A stretch of DNA of 64,000 nt from Sphingomonas immobilis (GCF_030580995.1 NZ_JAUQSZ010000009.1:124001-188000), one strand, 5' to 3'; positions 1 through 8,840 are shown, numbered from the stretch's first letter. Program-made: numbers and translations. Notes: generated from the letters alone by a model not told the origin.

Positions 1-719
1 AGGCCTATGATTTCCTCATCCAGTGCGAAGCGGGGCTTGCGGCCATTACCGGATCACCCGAGGCGCCGGGCCGCGTCGGCGTGTCGGTGGCGGATATCGG
101 ATGCGGGATGAACGCCCATGCCGCGGTGCTCCAGGCGCTGTTCGAGCGCGAGCGGACCGGGCGTGGCCGCGGGATCGCCGTCTCCTTGTTCGATACGCTG
201 GCCGACTGGATGACGGTGCCGCTGCTCCACCATGATTATGGCGGCCGCGCGCCGGCCCGCGCCGGGCTCGCGCACCCGTCGATCGCTCCTTATGGGGCCT
301 TTCCGACCAACGACGGTCCCCAGATCGTGATCGCGATCCAGAACGAGCGCGAATGGGCGGTGCTGTGCGAGCGCGTGCTGGACAATCCCGGACTTGCCGC
401 GGACGCGCGCTTCAACGGAAACAGCCAGCGTTGTGCGCATCGCGAGGCGCTCGATACGCTGATCGCCGCGACATTCGCGCAACGGTCGCATGCCGATCTG
501 GTCGCCGTGCTTACGACAGCCAACATCGCGTTTGCATCGGTCAACGAAGTTGCCGATCTGTCGCGGCATCCGCAATTGCGCCGCATCGAGGCGGACAGCC
601 CGACGGGCGCGGTGTCGCTGCCTGCCTCGCCCGTGCAGTGGGACGGCGCAGCACCGGGCACCGGCGCGATTCCGGCGATCGACGCGCACGGATCCGCCAT
701 TCGCGCGGAATTCGCATGA
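1..719 (+). CDS. CaiB/BaiF family (class III) CoA-transferase, 5' part missing
   Basis: The reading frame is open from the first bases of the window and ends in TGA at 717-719, so only the last 238 residues are visible. The visible part has the family's typical features: a YDFLIQ..AGL..ITG stretch at its start, the DIGCGM segment, and the RG-x-G-I-A-V-S-L-FD motif that leads into the C-terminal half. Class III CoA-transferases move CoA between organic acids by way of an aspartyl-CoA thioester; the catalytic Asp lies upstream of the window. A downstream DUF1330 gene follows after 54 bp, probably in the same transcript. The acyl substrate cannot be told from sequence. A GTG at 81 is internal, not the true start. 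Confidence 0.9.
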   Translation, partial: AYDFLIQCEAGLAAITGSPEAPGRVGVSVADIGCGMNAHAAVLQALFERERTGRGRGIAVSLFDTLADWMTVPLLHHDYGGRAPARAGLAHPSIAPYGAFPTNDGPQIVIAIQNEREWAVLCERVLDNPGLAADARFNGNSQRCAHREALDTLIAATFAQRSHADLVAVLTTANIAFASVNEVADLSRHPQLRRIEADSPTGAVSLPASPVQWDGAAPGTGAIPAIDAHGSAIRAEFA

Positions 720-773
720 TCCACCGGCCGTCGCGACGATCGCGACGGCGACCTTCCAACACAAGGAGCCACC

Positions 774-1064
774 ATGCCCGCTTATGTCATCTTCACGCGC
801 GAAAGCACCATCGATCAGTCCGAACTCGATATCTATGCGTCGATGGTGCCGGCCGCCCGCGTCGGCCACGAGATGACGGCGCGGGTTCGCTACGGCGCGT
901 TCGAAATGCTTGAAGGCGATCCGATAGAGGGCTGCGTCGTTATCGAATTTCCCACGATGGACGCCGCACGCAACTGGTATCACAGCCCAGCCTATCAGGA
1001 AGCCGCGCAGCATCGCTTCGCCGGCTCGCGCTACCGCGCCTTCCTGATACAGGGCGTCGAGTAA
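774..1064 (+). CDS. DUF1330-family small protein (ferredoxin-like fold)
   Basis: A 96-residue protein that opens MPAYVIFTRE and contains the E-x-L-E-G-D-P-I-E-G-x-V-V-I-E-F-P motif and a W-Y-x-S-P-x-Y-Q segment, the hallmarks of DUF1330. Members are small dimeric alpha-beta-barrel proteins found beside catabolic genes; their function is mostly unproven. The start is preceded by AAGGAG about six bases upstream (765-770). It probably shares an operon with the CoA-transferase. Its stop codon directly abuts the stop of the convergent GST gene, with no bases between them. Confidence 0.85.
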   Translation: MPAYVIFTRESTIDQSELDIYASMVPAARVGHEMTARVRYGAFEMLEGDPIEGCVVIEFPTMDAARNWYHSPAYQEAAQHRFAGSRYRAFLIQGVE

Positions 1065-1685
1065 CTAGCCGCGCGGGATCGCGTCGATCTTGCGGCGGGC
1101 GGCGCGATCGTAGCATCGCGCGATCCACGCATCGAGCCGCGGCCAAGCCGACAAGTCGACCTTCATCGCGTTGCGAAACAGTGCGAGCGGCGCGGCGAGG
1201 TTGATATCGGCGACGGTGAAATCCCCGAGCAGATAGTCGTGCCCCGCCAGGGCCGTGTCCAGCAACGCGAACAGCGGCTGCACCGCCGTCAGCTTCGCAT
1301 CGATCGCGGCCGGATCGCGCTCGGACGCGGGCGTCAGCACCAGCAGCTTGAACAGCGGCAGGATGTGCGGCTCCATCTCGGTTGCGAGCCACATCGTCCA
1401 TTGCAGCACACGCGCCTGGCGCGCGGGTTCGGCCGGCCACAGCGATCCCGTTCCGTAGGTCTGCGCCATATACAGGTTCATCGCGAGCGATTCGCTCATC
1501 ACGACGTCGCCGTCCGTCAGTGCCGGAAGCTTTCCCGATGGGTTGATCGCCAGATAGGCCGGATCGCGCGTGCTGCCGTCCTTGGTGGAGAGCGGTTTCC
1601 AGTCGTAGACGACGCCCAGTTCCTCGGCCGCCCACAGGCAACGCGACGCGCGCGTGTTAATCGAACCGTAGATCGTCAACGTCAT
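1065..1685 (-). CDS. Glutathione S-transferase family protein
   Basis: A 206-residue protein with an N-terminal thioredoxin-like domain (residues 1-80: TIYGS.NTRASRCLWAAEELG, then the cis-Pro loop NPSGKLPAL and the SES motif that binds the glutathione gamma-glutamyl group) and an all-helical C-terminal domain with the FTVADINLAAPL helix. The ATG at 1685 was chosen because the thioredoxin strand MTLTIYGS begins there; a longer open frame to 1775 would run into the regulatory site before the neighbouring monooxygenase gene. GSTs in catabolic islands often open epoxides, isomerise cis-dienoic acids, or detoxify. It is divergent from the Baeyer-Villiger gene. Confidence 0.88.
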   Translation of the reverse strand: MTLTIYGSINTRASRCLWAAEELGVVYDWKPLSTKDGSTRDPAYLAINPSGKLPALTDGDVVMSESLAMNLYMAQTYGTGSLWPAEPARQARVLQWTMWLATEMEPHILPLFKLLVLTPASERDPAAIDAKLTAVQPLFALLDTALAGHDYLLGDFTVADINLAAPLALFRNAMKVDLSAWPRLDAWIARCYDRAARRKIDAIPRG

Positions 1686-1756
1686 GGCAGTCTCCGCTTG
1701 GGCGAGAGCCATGCATCGGGCGGGACCACGGTACGAGCTACCGCGTGACATACGAC

Positions 1757-1771
1757 GTCCACATATCGAAC
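1757..1771 (+). promoter_or_regulatory. Candidate IclR-type operator, site 1 (GST / BVMO divergent gap)
   Basis: The 15-mer GTCCACATATCGAAC lies in the 137-bp gap between the GST start (1685) and the monooxygenase start (1823). The same pattern recurs in the intergenic regions at 4877, 11722, 13653, 21677 (reverse) and 26212. One copy is a perfect palindrome, which points to a dimeric regulator; the IclR-family gene in this island is the natural candidate. Confidence 0.55.
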
Positions 1772-1822
1772 GCATGCCGCTACGCGGAGGGCGAAAGCTG
1801 CGCGCCCGGATACGGTCGCGTC

Positions 1823-3301
1823 ATGGAAAAACGTACTCCAGGCGCCCCATATGATGTCCTGATACTTGGTGCCGGACTGGGCGGGATCGGCATGGCGTCG
1901 CGCCTCAAGGCCGCCGGCATCGGCAATTTCGTGGTGATCGAGAAAGCCGATAGCCCCGGCGGAACGTGGCGCGACAACATTTATCCCGGGGCCGCCTGCG
2001 ACACCGAATCCCACCTCTATTGCTACAGTTTCAGCCTGCATCTCGGCGTCAGCCGCCTGTACGCGCGCCAGCCGGAACTGCTCGGTTACGCCCGCCGGTT
2101 GGTCGAGGAACATGACCTCGCGCCGCACATCCGCTACAACGCGGAGATCGTCTCGGCGGAGTGGGACGACGATGCGGGCCAGTGGAGGATCGGTCTCGCC
2201 TCGGGCGAAGAGCTGCGGGCCCGCAGCTTCGTACCGGCCTGGGGCCAGCTCAACCGCCCGGCGCTGCCGGAAATCCCCGGACGCGACGATTTCGCCGGCC
2301 AGGCGTTCCATTCGGCGCGCTGGCCGGATGCGCTCGACCTGACGGGCAGGCGCGTCGCCAGCATCGGCAACGCCGCCAGCGCGATCCAGTACATCCCCGA
2401 AGTTGCAGGGACTGCAGCCGCGCTGACCGTTTTCCAGCGCAGCCCCAACTGGATCGTGCCGCGCGGCGATCGCCCTTATGACGCGACCGAGCTGGCGGCT
2501 TATCAGGCCGACCCGGATCGGTTCCGCACGAGCCAGGCCGAACTGTTCGCCTGGCGGGAGACGACCTTCCTGCGGATGCGTGAGGGCAGCGACGAGGCGC
2601 AGGAGATCGAACGCCAGGCGCGCGCGCATCTGGAGGCGCAGGTGCCCGACGCGGCGCTCCGCGCGAAACTGACGCCGGACTTTCCGCTCGGGTGCAAGCG
2701 CGTGCTGCGCTCCGACGACTATTTCCCGGCGCTGATGCGCGACACCGTCGCCCTGGTGACGGACCCGATTGCGCGGATCGTGCCCGAGGGCATCGTGACC
2801 ACCGATGGAACGCTGCACCCCGCCGACGTCCTGATCTTCGGCACCGGATTCGAGACGCAGTCCTTCCAGGGGCCGGTGGAGGTTCGTGGTATCGGCGGAC
2901 GCAGCCTGCGCGACGATTGGGCCGGCGGTGCGCGCGCCTATCTCGGCCTCACCGCGCCGCATTTCCCCAATATGTTCCTGATCTACGGCCCCAACACCAA
3001 TCTGGGCCACAATTCGATCCTGTCGATGTTCGAGATCCAGTTCGACTATATCGTCGCGGCGGCACGGACCTTGATCGATACGCCTGCCCTCTCGCTCGAC
3101 GTGCGCTCGGCGGTGGCGGAGCAGTTCGATGTCGGCTTGCAGGCCGAAATGTCGGGGTCGGCATGGGCCGGCAGTTGCACGAGCTGGTACAAGAATGCGG
3201 CCGGGCGGGTGGTCAACAACTGGTCCGGCCCGGTCGAGGCGTATCGCGCCGCCGCCCGTTTCGAGCCGGGCGATTACATCCACCGTTTCGCAAAGGCATG
3301 A
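1823..3301 (+). CDS. Flavin-containing Baeyer-Villiger monooxygenase
   Basis: A 492-residue class B flavoprotein monooxygenase. It has an FAD Rossmann motif GAGLGGIG (residues 16-23), the GGTWRDN segment, the BVMO fingerprint F-x-G-x-x-x-H-S-x-x-W (FAGQAFHSARW, about residues 156-166), and a second dinucleotide fold (VASIGNAASAIQ) for NADPH. Such enzymes insert oxygen beside a ketone to make an ester or lactone. The ATG at 1823 was chosen over one at 1745 because the latter would put the operator-like site inside the coding region and add a tail before the Rossmann strand. The next gene, an esterase, overlaps it by four bases (ATGA), fitting oxidation followed by ester hydrolysis. Confidence 0.92.
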   Translation: MEKRTPGAPYDVLILGAGLGGIGMASRLKAAGIGNFVVIEKADSPGGTWRDNIYPGAACDTESHLYCYSFSLHLGVSRLYARQPELLGYARRLVEEHDLAPHIRYNAEIVSAEWDDDAGQWRIGLASGEELRARSFVPAWGQLNRPALPEIPGRDDFAGQAFHSARWPDALDLTGRRVASIGNAASAIQYIPEVAGTAAALTVFQRSPNWIVPRGDRPYDATELAAYQADPDRFRTSQAELFAWRETTFLRMREGSDEAQEIERQARAHLEAQVPDAALRAKLTPDFPLGCKRVLRSDDYFPALMRDTVALVTDPIARIVPEGIVTTDGTLHPADVLIFGTGFETQSFQGPVEVRGIGGRSLRDDWAGGARAYLGLTAPHFPNMFLIYGPNTNLGHNSILSMFEIQFDYIVAAARTLIDTPALSLDVRSAVAEQFDVGLQAEMSGSAWAGSCTSWYKNAAGRVVNNWSGPVEAYRAAARFEPGDYIHRFAKA

Positions 3302-4206
3302 AGGCCGGGCCGCTCGATCCGCAAGCGGCAGCGCTTTTCGCCGCCGGTGCCGCCGCAGGGCGCCAACCCGTCGAAGCCCTGAGCGTCGCCGACGCGCGGG
3401 CCGGCTACGCCGCCGGCCGCGACACCGTGCAGCTTTCGCGTATCGCGGTCGCGCAGGTCGAGGACATCACGCTCGGCGGCCGGCCGGCGCGGCGCTACCG
3501 TCCGAATGCGCCCGAGCCTGGCACGATCCTGTTCCTCCACGGTGGCGGATGGGTGATCGGCGACCTTGAAACACACGACGGGATTTGCCGCCATCTCGCG
3601 GTTGCCGCACGTGTCGAGGTGATCGCGCTGGACTATCGACTGGCGCCAGAACACCGCTTCCCCGCCGCCTTCGACGACGCGCTCGCGGCGGCGCTCGCCA
3701 TCGGGGAGACGGCGGGACGCTTTGCGATTGCGGGCGACAGCGCCGGCGCGGCGCTGGCGATGGCCGGCGCGGTCGCCCTGCGCGATCGCGGGGCGCGGCT
3801 GCCCGCGGCACTCGCGCTCTTCTATCCGGTTGCCGACATTGCCGCCGAAGCCGCGTCCTACGCCGAGGTCACGGGCGTCCCGCTTACGGCGGCGACCATG
3901 CGCTGGTTCTGGAATCACTATGCGCCGGTGATGGCCGACCGCCAGCACTGGTCGGCGTCGCCGCTGCGTGCGGAGTCCTTGGCGGGCCTGCCGCCGGTAT
4001 TCGTCACGATCGCCGGGCATGATCCGCTTCGCGATGAAGGTCTGGCGTTGGCCGACCGGCTGGCGCGAGAGGGCGTCACGGTCGAGCGGCGGCACCTGCC
4101 CGGGCAGGCGCACGGCTATCTGACGCTGGGGCGGGTGATCGACGAGGCGGGCCTGTCGCTGACCGCCGCCGGTGCCTTCCTCAACCGGCAGCTTGCAGCA
4201 GCCTGA
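3298..4206 (+). CDS. Alpha/beta hydrolase, hormone-sensitive-lipase (HSL) family esterase
   Basis: A 302-residue serine esterase of the HSL/GDSAG type. It has the oxyanion motif HGGGW (residues 80-84), the nucleophile in GDSAG (Ser148), an acid Asp242 in AGHDPLRDEG and His272 in QAHGY, a complete triad. The start ATG overlaps the stop of the Baeyer-Villiger gene (ATGA), so the two are translationally coupled; the likely role is hydrolysis of the ester or lactone the monooxygenase makes. Its 3' end overlaps the convergent isochorismatase-like gene by 26 bp. Confidence 0.92.
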   Translation: MKAGPLDPQAAALFAAGAAAGRQPVEALSVADARAGYAAGRDTVQLSRIAVAQVEDITLGGRPARRYRPNAPEPGTILFLHGGGWVIGDLETHDGICRHLAVAARVEVIALDYRLAPEHRFPAAFDDALAAALAIGETAGRFAIAGDSAGAALAMAGAVALRDRGARLPAALALFYPVADIAAEAASYAEVTGVPLTAATMRWFWNHYAPVMADRQHWSASPLRAESLAGLPPVFVTIAGHDPLRDEGLALADRLAREGVTVERRHLPGQAHGYLTLGRVIDEAGLSLTAAGAFLNRQLAAA

Positions 4207-4804
4207 TCGCTTCGTCCTCGCCGATCACCTCGGCATATTTCGCCTGCAGATCGAACAGGCTCGCCTCATGCGGCCCGGCGGCACGATCCCCGCAGGCTTC
4301 GCGCACGACGAACGGCGCGAAACCATGCTGCAGGGCATCGAGCGCGCTGGCGCGCACGCAACCCGATGTCGAAAATCCGGTCAGCATCACGGTATCGATG
4401 CCCATCGCGTGGAGTGTCGAGGCCAGCGCGGTGCCGAAAAAGGCGGAGGCATATTGTTTCGAAACGACGATTTCACTCGGCAGGGGCTGAAGCGTCGGTG
4501 GAAACGCGCCCAGCGGTGAGCCCGCATGATATGCCTGCAGCGCCGGCACCTTGCGATAGAACATCCCGCCGTCGAGCCCGCTCGCGTGGTAGACGACATT
4601 GGTGAACAGCGCCGGCACACCGGCCGCCCGCGCCGCGGCGAGAAGGCGCTGGTTGGCGGCGAGCGCATCCTCGACCCCGGCATAGAGCGGCGATGCCGGA
4701 TCGAGATACGCCATCACCACGTCGACGATCACCAGGGCCGGGCGCTTTCCGAAAGGCAACGCTCCGTTGAAACCGGCGCGCGCATAATCGTCTTCCAGGT
4801 CCAT
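4181..4804 (-). CDS. Isochorismatase-like cysteine hydrolase
   Basis: A 207-residue protein of the cysteine hydrolase superfamily that includes isochorismatase, nicotinamidase and N-carbamoylsarcosine amidase. The catalytic triad is intact: Asp28 in LVIVDV, Lys116 in SKQYASAFF, and Cys149 in the TGFSTSGCVR loop. The ATG at 4804 was chosen because the conserved region starts just after it; an open frame back to 4882 would cover the operator-like site at 4877. The substrate could be an amide, a carbamoyl compound or an isochorismate-like ether; sequence does not decide. It is divergent from the tannase-like gene. Confidence 0.85.
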   Translation of the reverse strand: MDLEDDYARAGFNGALPFGKRPALVIVDVVMAYLDPASPLYAGVEDALAANQRLLAAARAAGVPALFTNVVYHASGLDGGMFYRKVPALQAYHAGSPLGAFPPTLQPLPSEIVVSKQYASAFFGTALASTLHAMGIDTVMLTGFSTSGCVRASALDALQHGFAPFVVREACGDRAAGPHEASLFDLQAKYAEVIGEDEAIRLLQAAG

Positions 4805-4876
4805 TCCGCCAACTCCAAGCCAAGGCGCGGGAATATTCCTGCTATCGGTGGCCGGCGAACCGGGCGACACGCCAAT

Positions 4877-4891
4877 GCCCACTATGCGAAC
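4877..4891 (+). promoter_or_regulatory. Candidate IclR-type operator, site 2 (isochorismatase / tannase gap)
   Basis: GCCCACTATGCGAAC, one base off the GTCCAC-NNN-GCGAAC consensus. It lies 73 bp upstream of the isochorismatase-like start and 153 bp upstream of the tannase-like start, so it could control both divergent genes. Confidence 0.5.
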
Positions 4892-5043
4892 GCATTCTGC
4901 CCGAACCCGAGCCGGGACAGAGCGATCGACCGCATACTGGTCGGTAGAAAACGGTCATTCAGACAAGCGCTACATCGCCGATAGCTTTTGCAGTGCAACG
5001 AAAATTTACGGTCTTGGCGATTTTGGGAAAAGGGGGAACGGCA

Positions 5044-6792
5044 ATGTTTCGCATCCTGGCATGGGCCATGACGGCGCTGGCAGCGCTCGTCAGTCAAACG
5101 GCATACGCGCAAGCGCGTGCGGACGGCCCCGGCAATGCGGCGACCGCGACCGCGATCAGCCAGGCGGCGGATGCCTGCCGCAGCCTCGAAGGCGGCCGCT
5201 TCACCCAGATGCCGAGCGCGCCGACCTGGGTCGTCAAGGCGACCTTCAACGCCGCCAAGGACGGACGCGCCGCCTTTTGCGCGATCGAAGGCTATGTGAA
5301 CCCGACGGTGAATTTCGGCCTGTACCTGCCGGTCGGCAACTGGAACGGCCGCTTCCTGATGCGCGGATGCGGCGGCAGCTGCGGCTCGGTCCAGACCGAA
5401 CTGGCCTGCGGCGATCACCAGCGCGCGGGTTATGCCTGCGTGTTCACCGACATGGGCCACCGCTCGACGCTCAGCGACAATAACTGGACCGCGAACAACC
5501 TGCAGGGGCTGGTCGATTTCGGGTATCGCTCGACTCACGTCACGGTGTTGGCGGGCAAGGCGATCGCCAAGGCGTTTTACGCCAGCGACCCGATGAAATC
5601 CTATTATTTCGCCTGCTCGACCGGCGGACGCCAGGGCATGGTCGAGGTCCAGCGTTTCCCCGAGGATTTCGACGGCGTTGTCGCGATGGCACCCGCGAGC
5701 ATGGGTCCGTACGGAAGTGGCGGCCTGGCCGGCATTACCGCCCTGATGAACCTCAACCGCGACGCCGCCGGCAACCAGATCCTTCCCAACCGCAAGGCGC
5801 TGCTCGTCCATCGCGCCGTCGTGAAAGACTGCGATTTGAACGACGGGGTCAAAGACGGCCTGATCGGCGATCCGCGCCGGTGCGGCTTCAAACCCGAAGA
5901 CCTGCGCTGCAAGACGACCGACACCAGCAACTGCCTGACCGACGCGCAAGTCGGCGTGGTCAACGCCTTCTACGCCCGGCGCGGCGCGTCGAAGGGGTCG
6001 GAGTTCAACTGGATCGGCGCATTCATCGCCAACGCCCGTCTGCCCGGCGAACCGGCTGCGGCGCTGCCCGATCTGGCGCAGGGGCGCGGCGATCCCGCCA
6101 TCGTCGATTCGCTCAACAACCCCAGCTACCCCGATCTTCGCCCGTTCGAGGCGCATGGCGGCAAGCTCATCATGGTACACGGTTGGGACGACCCCTCGGT
6201 GATGCCGCCGCCCACGATCGACTATTACGAGACGATGACCCGCACGATGGGCGGCCCCGTGCCGACGCGCCAATTCGCGCGGCTGTTCATGATCCCCGGC
6301 ATGGATCACTGCTCCGGCGGATCGGGCGCCTACGCGATCGACTATATGACGGCGATCACCGACTGGGTCGAGCATGACAAGGCGCCCGATGCGCTCAAGG
6401 GTATCCATCCGAAGCCCGGCGCACCGCTTGATTTCTTCAGTGTCCGGCTCCCGCAGCTCGATCCGAAATGGATTGCCTTCAGCCGCACGCACCCTGCCTA
6501 TCCGGCGACCGGAAAGGGCGGCGACGTGCCGCCGGTCGTACCGGCCGGTTCGCTCTCGCAAGAGCTCGGCGATGCCGTCGAACGGGCGGACCGCGAAGCC
6601 ACCGCGGCCTTCTTCCCGCGGCGCAACGTGATGAACGCGATCTCGCAAGCGATGTGGCAGACCTTCTACCACCACGACGCGACGCTCGCCGAGCAGGAGG
6701 CGGCGCTCGCCACCGTCAAGGCATCACGCCCGCTGACCCCCGTCGCCACCGAGGCGGTCGAACGGATGAAGGCCGAACTCGCGCTAAACTAG
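5044..6792 (+). CDS. Tannase / feruloyl esterase family protein, exported
   Basis: A 582-residue protein that starts with a signal peptide (hydrophobic core after MFRILAW, cleavage near AYAQA). It carries the family's CS-D-HC arrangement: Ser192 next to Cys191 in CSTGGRQG, an Asp at 382/383 in HGWDDPS, and His422 next to Cys423 in GMDHCSGG, where the two cysteines bridge the triad. Family members hydrolyse aromatic acid esters such as gallate or ferulate esters in the periplasm or outside the cell. The start at 5044 was chosen over an upstream in-frame start at 4993 because it gives a clean signal peptide. A cupin gene follows after 37 bp. An operator-like site lies upstream. Confidence 0.88.
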   Translation: MFRILAWAMTALAALVSQTAYAQARADGPGNAATATAISQAADACRSLEGGRFTQMPSAPTWVVKATFNAAKDGRAAFCAIEGYVNPTVNFGLYLPVGNWNGRFLMRGCGGSCGSVQTELACGDHQRAGYACVFTDMGHRSTLSDNNWTANNLQGLVDFGYRSTHVTVLAGKAIAKAFYASDPMKSYYFACSTGGRQGMVEVQRFPEDFDGVVAMAPASMGPYGSGGLAGITALMNLNRDAAGNQILPNRKALLVHRAVVKDCDLNDGVKDGLIGDPRRCGFKPEDLRCKTTDTSNCLTDAQVGVVNAFYARRGASKGSEFNWIGAFIANARLPGEPAAALPDLAQGRGDPAIVDSLNNPSYPDLRPFEAHGGKLIMVHGWDDPSVMPPPTIDYYETMTRTMGGPVPTRQFARLFMIPGMDHCSGGSGAYAIDYMTAITDWVEHDKAPDALKGIHPKPGAPLDFFSVRLPQLDPKWIAFSRTHPAYPATGKGGDVPPVVPAGSLSQELGDAVERADREATAAFFPRRNVMNAISQAMWQTFYHHDATLAEQEAALATVKASRPLTPVATEAVERMKAELALN

Positions 6793-6829
6793 GCTGCTCC
6801 TGCCGCCACCCTTTCGACAAGGAAACAGC

Positions 6830-7279
6830 ATGTTCATCTCTCTCTTGGCCACCGCGGCCGCCGTCGCCTGCCCTGCCCCGCACGCCTTTGCGAACACCGC
6901 GCCCGACGAACTCAAGGGCTATCGCATCGTCGTTGCGGCAGACGGCAATTCCGCCGTCGAGGCGGCGACGCTGCCGGCCAAACATTATCCCTTCCCCGGT
7001 AGCGACAAGGTGATGTCGGTGATCGACCTCGCGCCGTCTCCCGCCAAGGCGGCAAAGCTCGTCATCGGTGCGGCCGATCTCGTCATTCCCGCCAAGGCAT
7101 CCCCGTCCAAGGAGATGATCCTGGTGATCGAGGGATCGTCGCGCATCGAAACGCCGCATGGCACCGCCGACCTGTCGCCCGGCATGTTCGTGATCTTCGA
7201 GGATATCGGCGCCAAGATCGGGCATGGCGGCAGGATCGGCCCGTGCGGCTATGTCGGCCTCGCCATGTCCCCGCCGTGA
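6830..7279 (+). CDS. Exported cupin-like protein
   Basis: A 149-residue protein with a short signal peptide (MFISLLATAAAV, cleavage near AFA). The C-terminal 70 residues look like a single cupin barrel: a KEMILVIEGSSRIET strand pair, then TADLSPGMFVIFEDIGAKIGHGG, resembling the G(X)5HXH..E and G(X)5PXG motifs but with few histidines, so metal binding is doubtful. It lies 37 bp after the tannase-like gene and is probably cotranscribed. The function is unknown. Confidence 0.7.
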   Translation: MFISLLATAAAVACPAPHAFANTAPDELKGYRIVVAADGNSAVEAATLPAKHYPFPGSDKVMSVIDLAPSPAKAAKLVIGAADLVIPAKASPSKEMILVIEGSSRIETPHGTADLSPGMFVIFEDIGAKIGHGGRIGPCGYVGLAMSPP

Positions 7280-7368
7280 CGGCGCGCGCGGCTGACCCGC
7301 GACGCATAGGCGCATGACCTTTGAGCCAGTTCCGTCACGCCGGCGCTCTGCTAGCCTGTCACATCAAT

Positions 7369-7390
7369 GACATCATCCGGCGATGATGTC
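7369..7390. promoter_or_regulatory. Perfect inverted repeat before the MFS transporter gene
   Basis: GACATCATC and GATGATGTC are exact inverted copies separated by four bases. The element lies 28 bp upstream of the ATG at 7418. It differs from the GTCCAC-type sites of the island, so it may bind another regulator. If translation began at the ATG at 7367, the repeat would be coding; this is one reason to prefer the later start. Confidence 0.5.
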
Positions 7391-7417
7391 TTGTTCCCTC
7401 GAAAAGGTGCCCGGAAG

Positions 7418-8761
7418 ATGGACGCATCATTGCAGCAAAGGCGCCTAGGCCCGATCCTCTTGGCCCCGGGCATTACACGCGCCCAGATCTTCATCTTCTT
7501 CTTCGTGATCTGCACCGCGAGCATCTCCGAACGCTTCGTCGGGCTGTTGCAGCCCTTGTTCCTTACCCAGCAGCTCCACATCCCGACCGCGCATCAGGGC
7601 GAACTGACCGGCCTGCTGGAAAGCGCGAAACAGACGGCGATCCTGCTGCTGATCGGCGTCGCCGGCGCACTCGCCGACCGGATCGGGCGGCGTACGGTGC
7701 TGATGATAGCGGTGCTGGGCTTCGGACTATGCTTCCTGGTCTATCCGTTCGTTGCCGCGGTGTGGGCGCTGTTCATCATCCGCTTCATCTGGGGCGGTGC
7801 CTTCGCCTGCTGGACGGCGGGTGCCGCGACCAAGATGATGGATTATCCCGACAATGCCTCTCGCGGGAAATTCATCAGCCTGATGTTTGTCGTGCAGATC
7901 GGCTTCGGCGCGATCTTCCTCGCCTTTGTCGGATCGAAACTGCTCGGCTGGTTCAAGGCATGGGGCTTCGACGCCGACGAGACGGTGCGCTACGGCTTCT
8001 GGTCGATGGCGGCGATCGCGTTGTCGGGCGCGCTGGTCGCCTATCTGTTCCTGCAACGCGATGCCGTGGTGCCCGAAGGTGGACGCAAGCCCGGCTTCGT
8101 CGCCGGCTTCAAGGCGCTGTTCGGCAGCATCGGCGAAGTGTTCGCCCACGCTCGCACCAATCCGCGCTTCGCGCTTACCTTGCTGATCGGCCTGGTCATC
8201 CGCACCGATACGGTGGTGATCTATGCGTTCCTGACGCTCTGGGTCGTCAGTGCGGCGCGCCAGGCCGGTATCGATGCGGTGGCCGCCACGGCGACCGCAG
8301 GCACGTTGCTCGCCATCCTCAGCGCCGCGCAGTTCATCACCCCGCCGATCTTCGGCTATCTCGCCGATCGCTTCAACCGCGTCGGTTTGCTGTTGTTCGC
8401 GCTGTTGCTGACGACCATCGCCTTCCTGTCGTTCGGGCTGGTACACGATGTGTTCGGCACGATGATGATCGTGGCGGTCGTTTTGGTCGGGCTGGCGGAG
8501 GGCGCGCAGATCATCGCCGCGCAGTCGCTGTTCGGGCAGGAAGCGCCGGATCACATCCGCGGCGCGGCGACCGGGGTGTTCACCTTTCTCGGCAATATCA
8601 GCGTGCTGATCATCAACGTGCTGGGCGGCTATCTGTTCGACAAGGTCGATTTCCGCGCTCCGTTCCTGATGGAGGGCGTGCTCCACCTCGTGTTCTTCAT
8701 CCTGGCGGTGGTGATCGCAGGCTATCAGGTCCGTCAGGCCCGCTCGCCGTCCGCCGCCTGA
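7418..8761 (+). CDS. Major facilitator superfamily transporter
   Basis: A 447-residue integral membrane protein with about twelve predicted hydrophobic helices. The MFS signature between helices 2 and 3 is visible as GALADRIGRRTVLM (the G-x-x-x-D-R-x-G-R-R loop), with a matching GYLADRFNRVGLL loop in the second half. It probably imports or exports an acid of the island's pathway across the inner membrane. The ATG at 7418, with AAAGG eleven bases upstream, was chosen over 7367. A strong bidirectional terminator follows at once. Confidence 0.88.
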   Translation: MDASLQQRRLGPILLAPGITRAQIFIFFFVICTASISERFVGLLQPLFLTQQLHIPTAHQGELTGLLESAKQTAILLLIGVAGALADRIGRRTVLMIAVLGFGLCFLVYPFVAAVWALFIIRFIWGGAFACWTAGAATKMMDYPDNASRGKFISLMFVVQIGFGAIFLAFVGSKLLGWFKAWGFDADETVRYGFWSMAAIALSGALVAYLFLQRDAVVPEGGRKPGFVAGFKALFGSIGEVFAHARTNPRFALTLLIGLVIRTDTVVIYAFLTLWVVSAARQAGIDAVAATATAGTLLAILSAAQFITPPIFGYLADRFNRVGLLLFALLLTTIAFLSFGLVHDVFGTMMIVAVVLVGLAEGAQIIAAQSLFGQEAPDHIRGAATGVFTFLGNISVLIINVLGGYLFDKVDFRAPFLMEGVLHLVFFILAVVIAGYQVRQARSPSAA

Positions 8762-8780
8762 TCCGGCACCCCCCGAACAG

Positions 8781-8818
8781 AAAAGGCGCCCCATCCGGCC
8801 GGATGGGGCGCCTTTTTT
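8781..8818. terminator. Perfect bidirectional intrinsic terminator
   Basis: An 18-bp arm (AAAAGGCGCCCCATCCGG) is followed directly by its exact reverse complement, giving a 36-base perfect palindrome with A-runs on one side and T-runs on the other. It lies between the convergent MFS gene and DUF1838 gene, so it can end transcription from both strands. Confidence 0.93.
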
Positions 8819-8840
8819 GCGCGCAGGCTCGTGAATCAGA

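Noticed and set aside
54..1013. Long minus-strand open frame opposite the CoA-transferase and DUF1330 genes
   Set aside because: Arg/Gly/His-rich shadow frame typical of GC-rich DNA; the plus-strand genes have clear family motifs.
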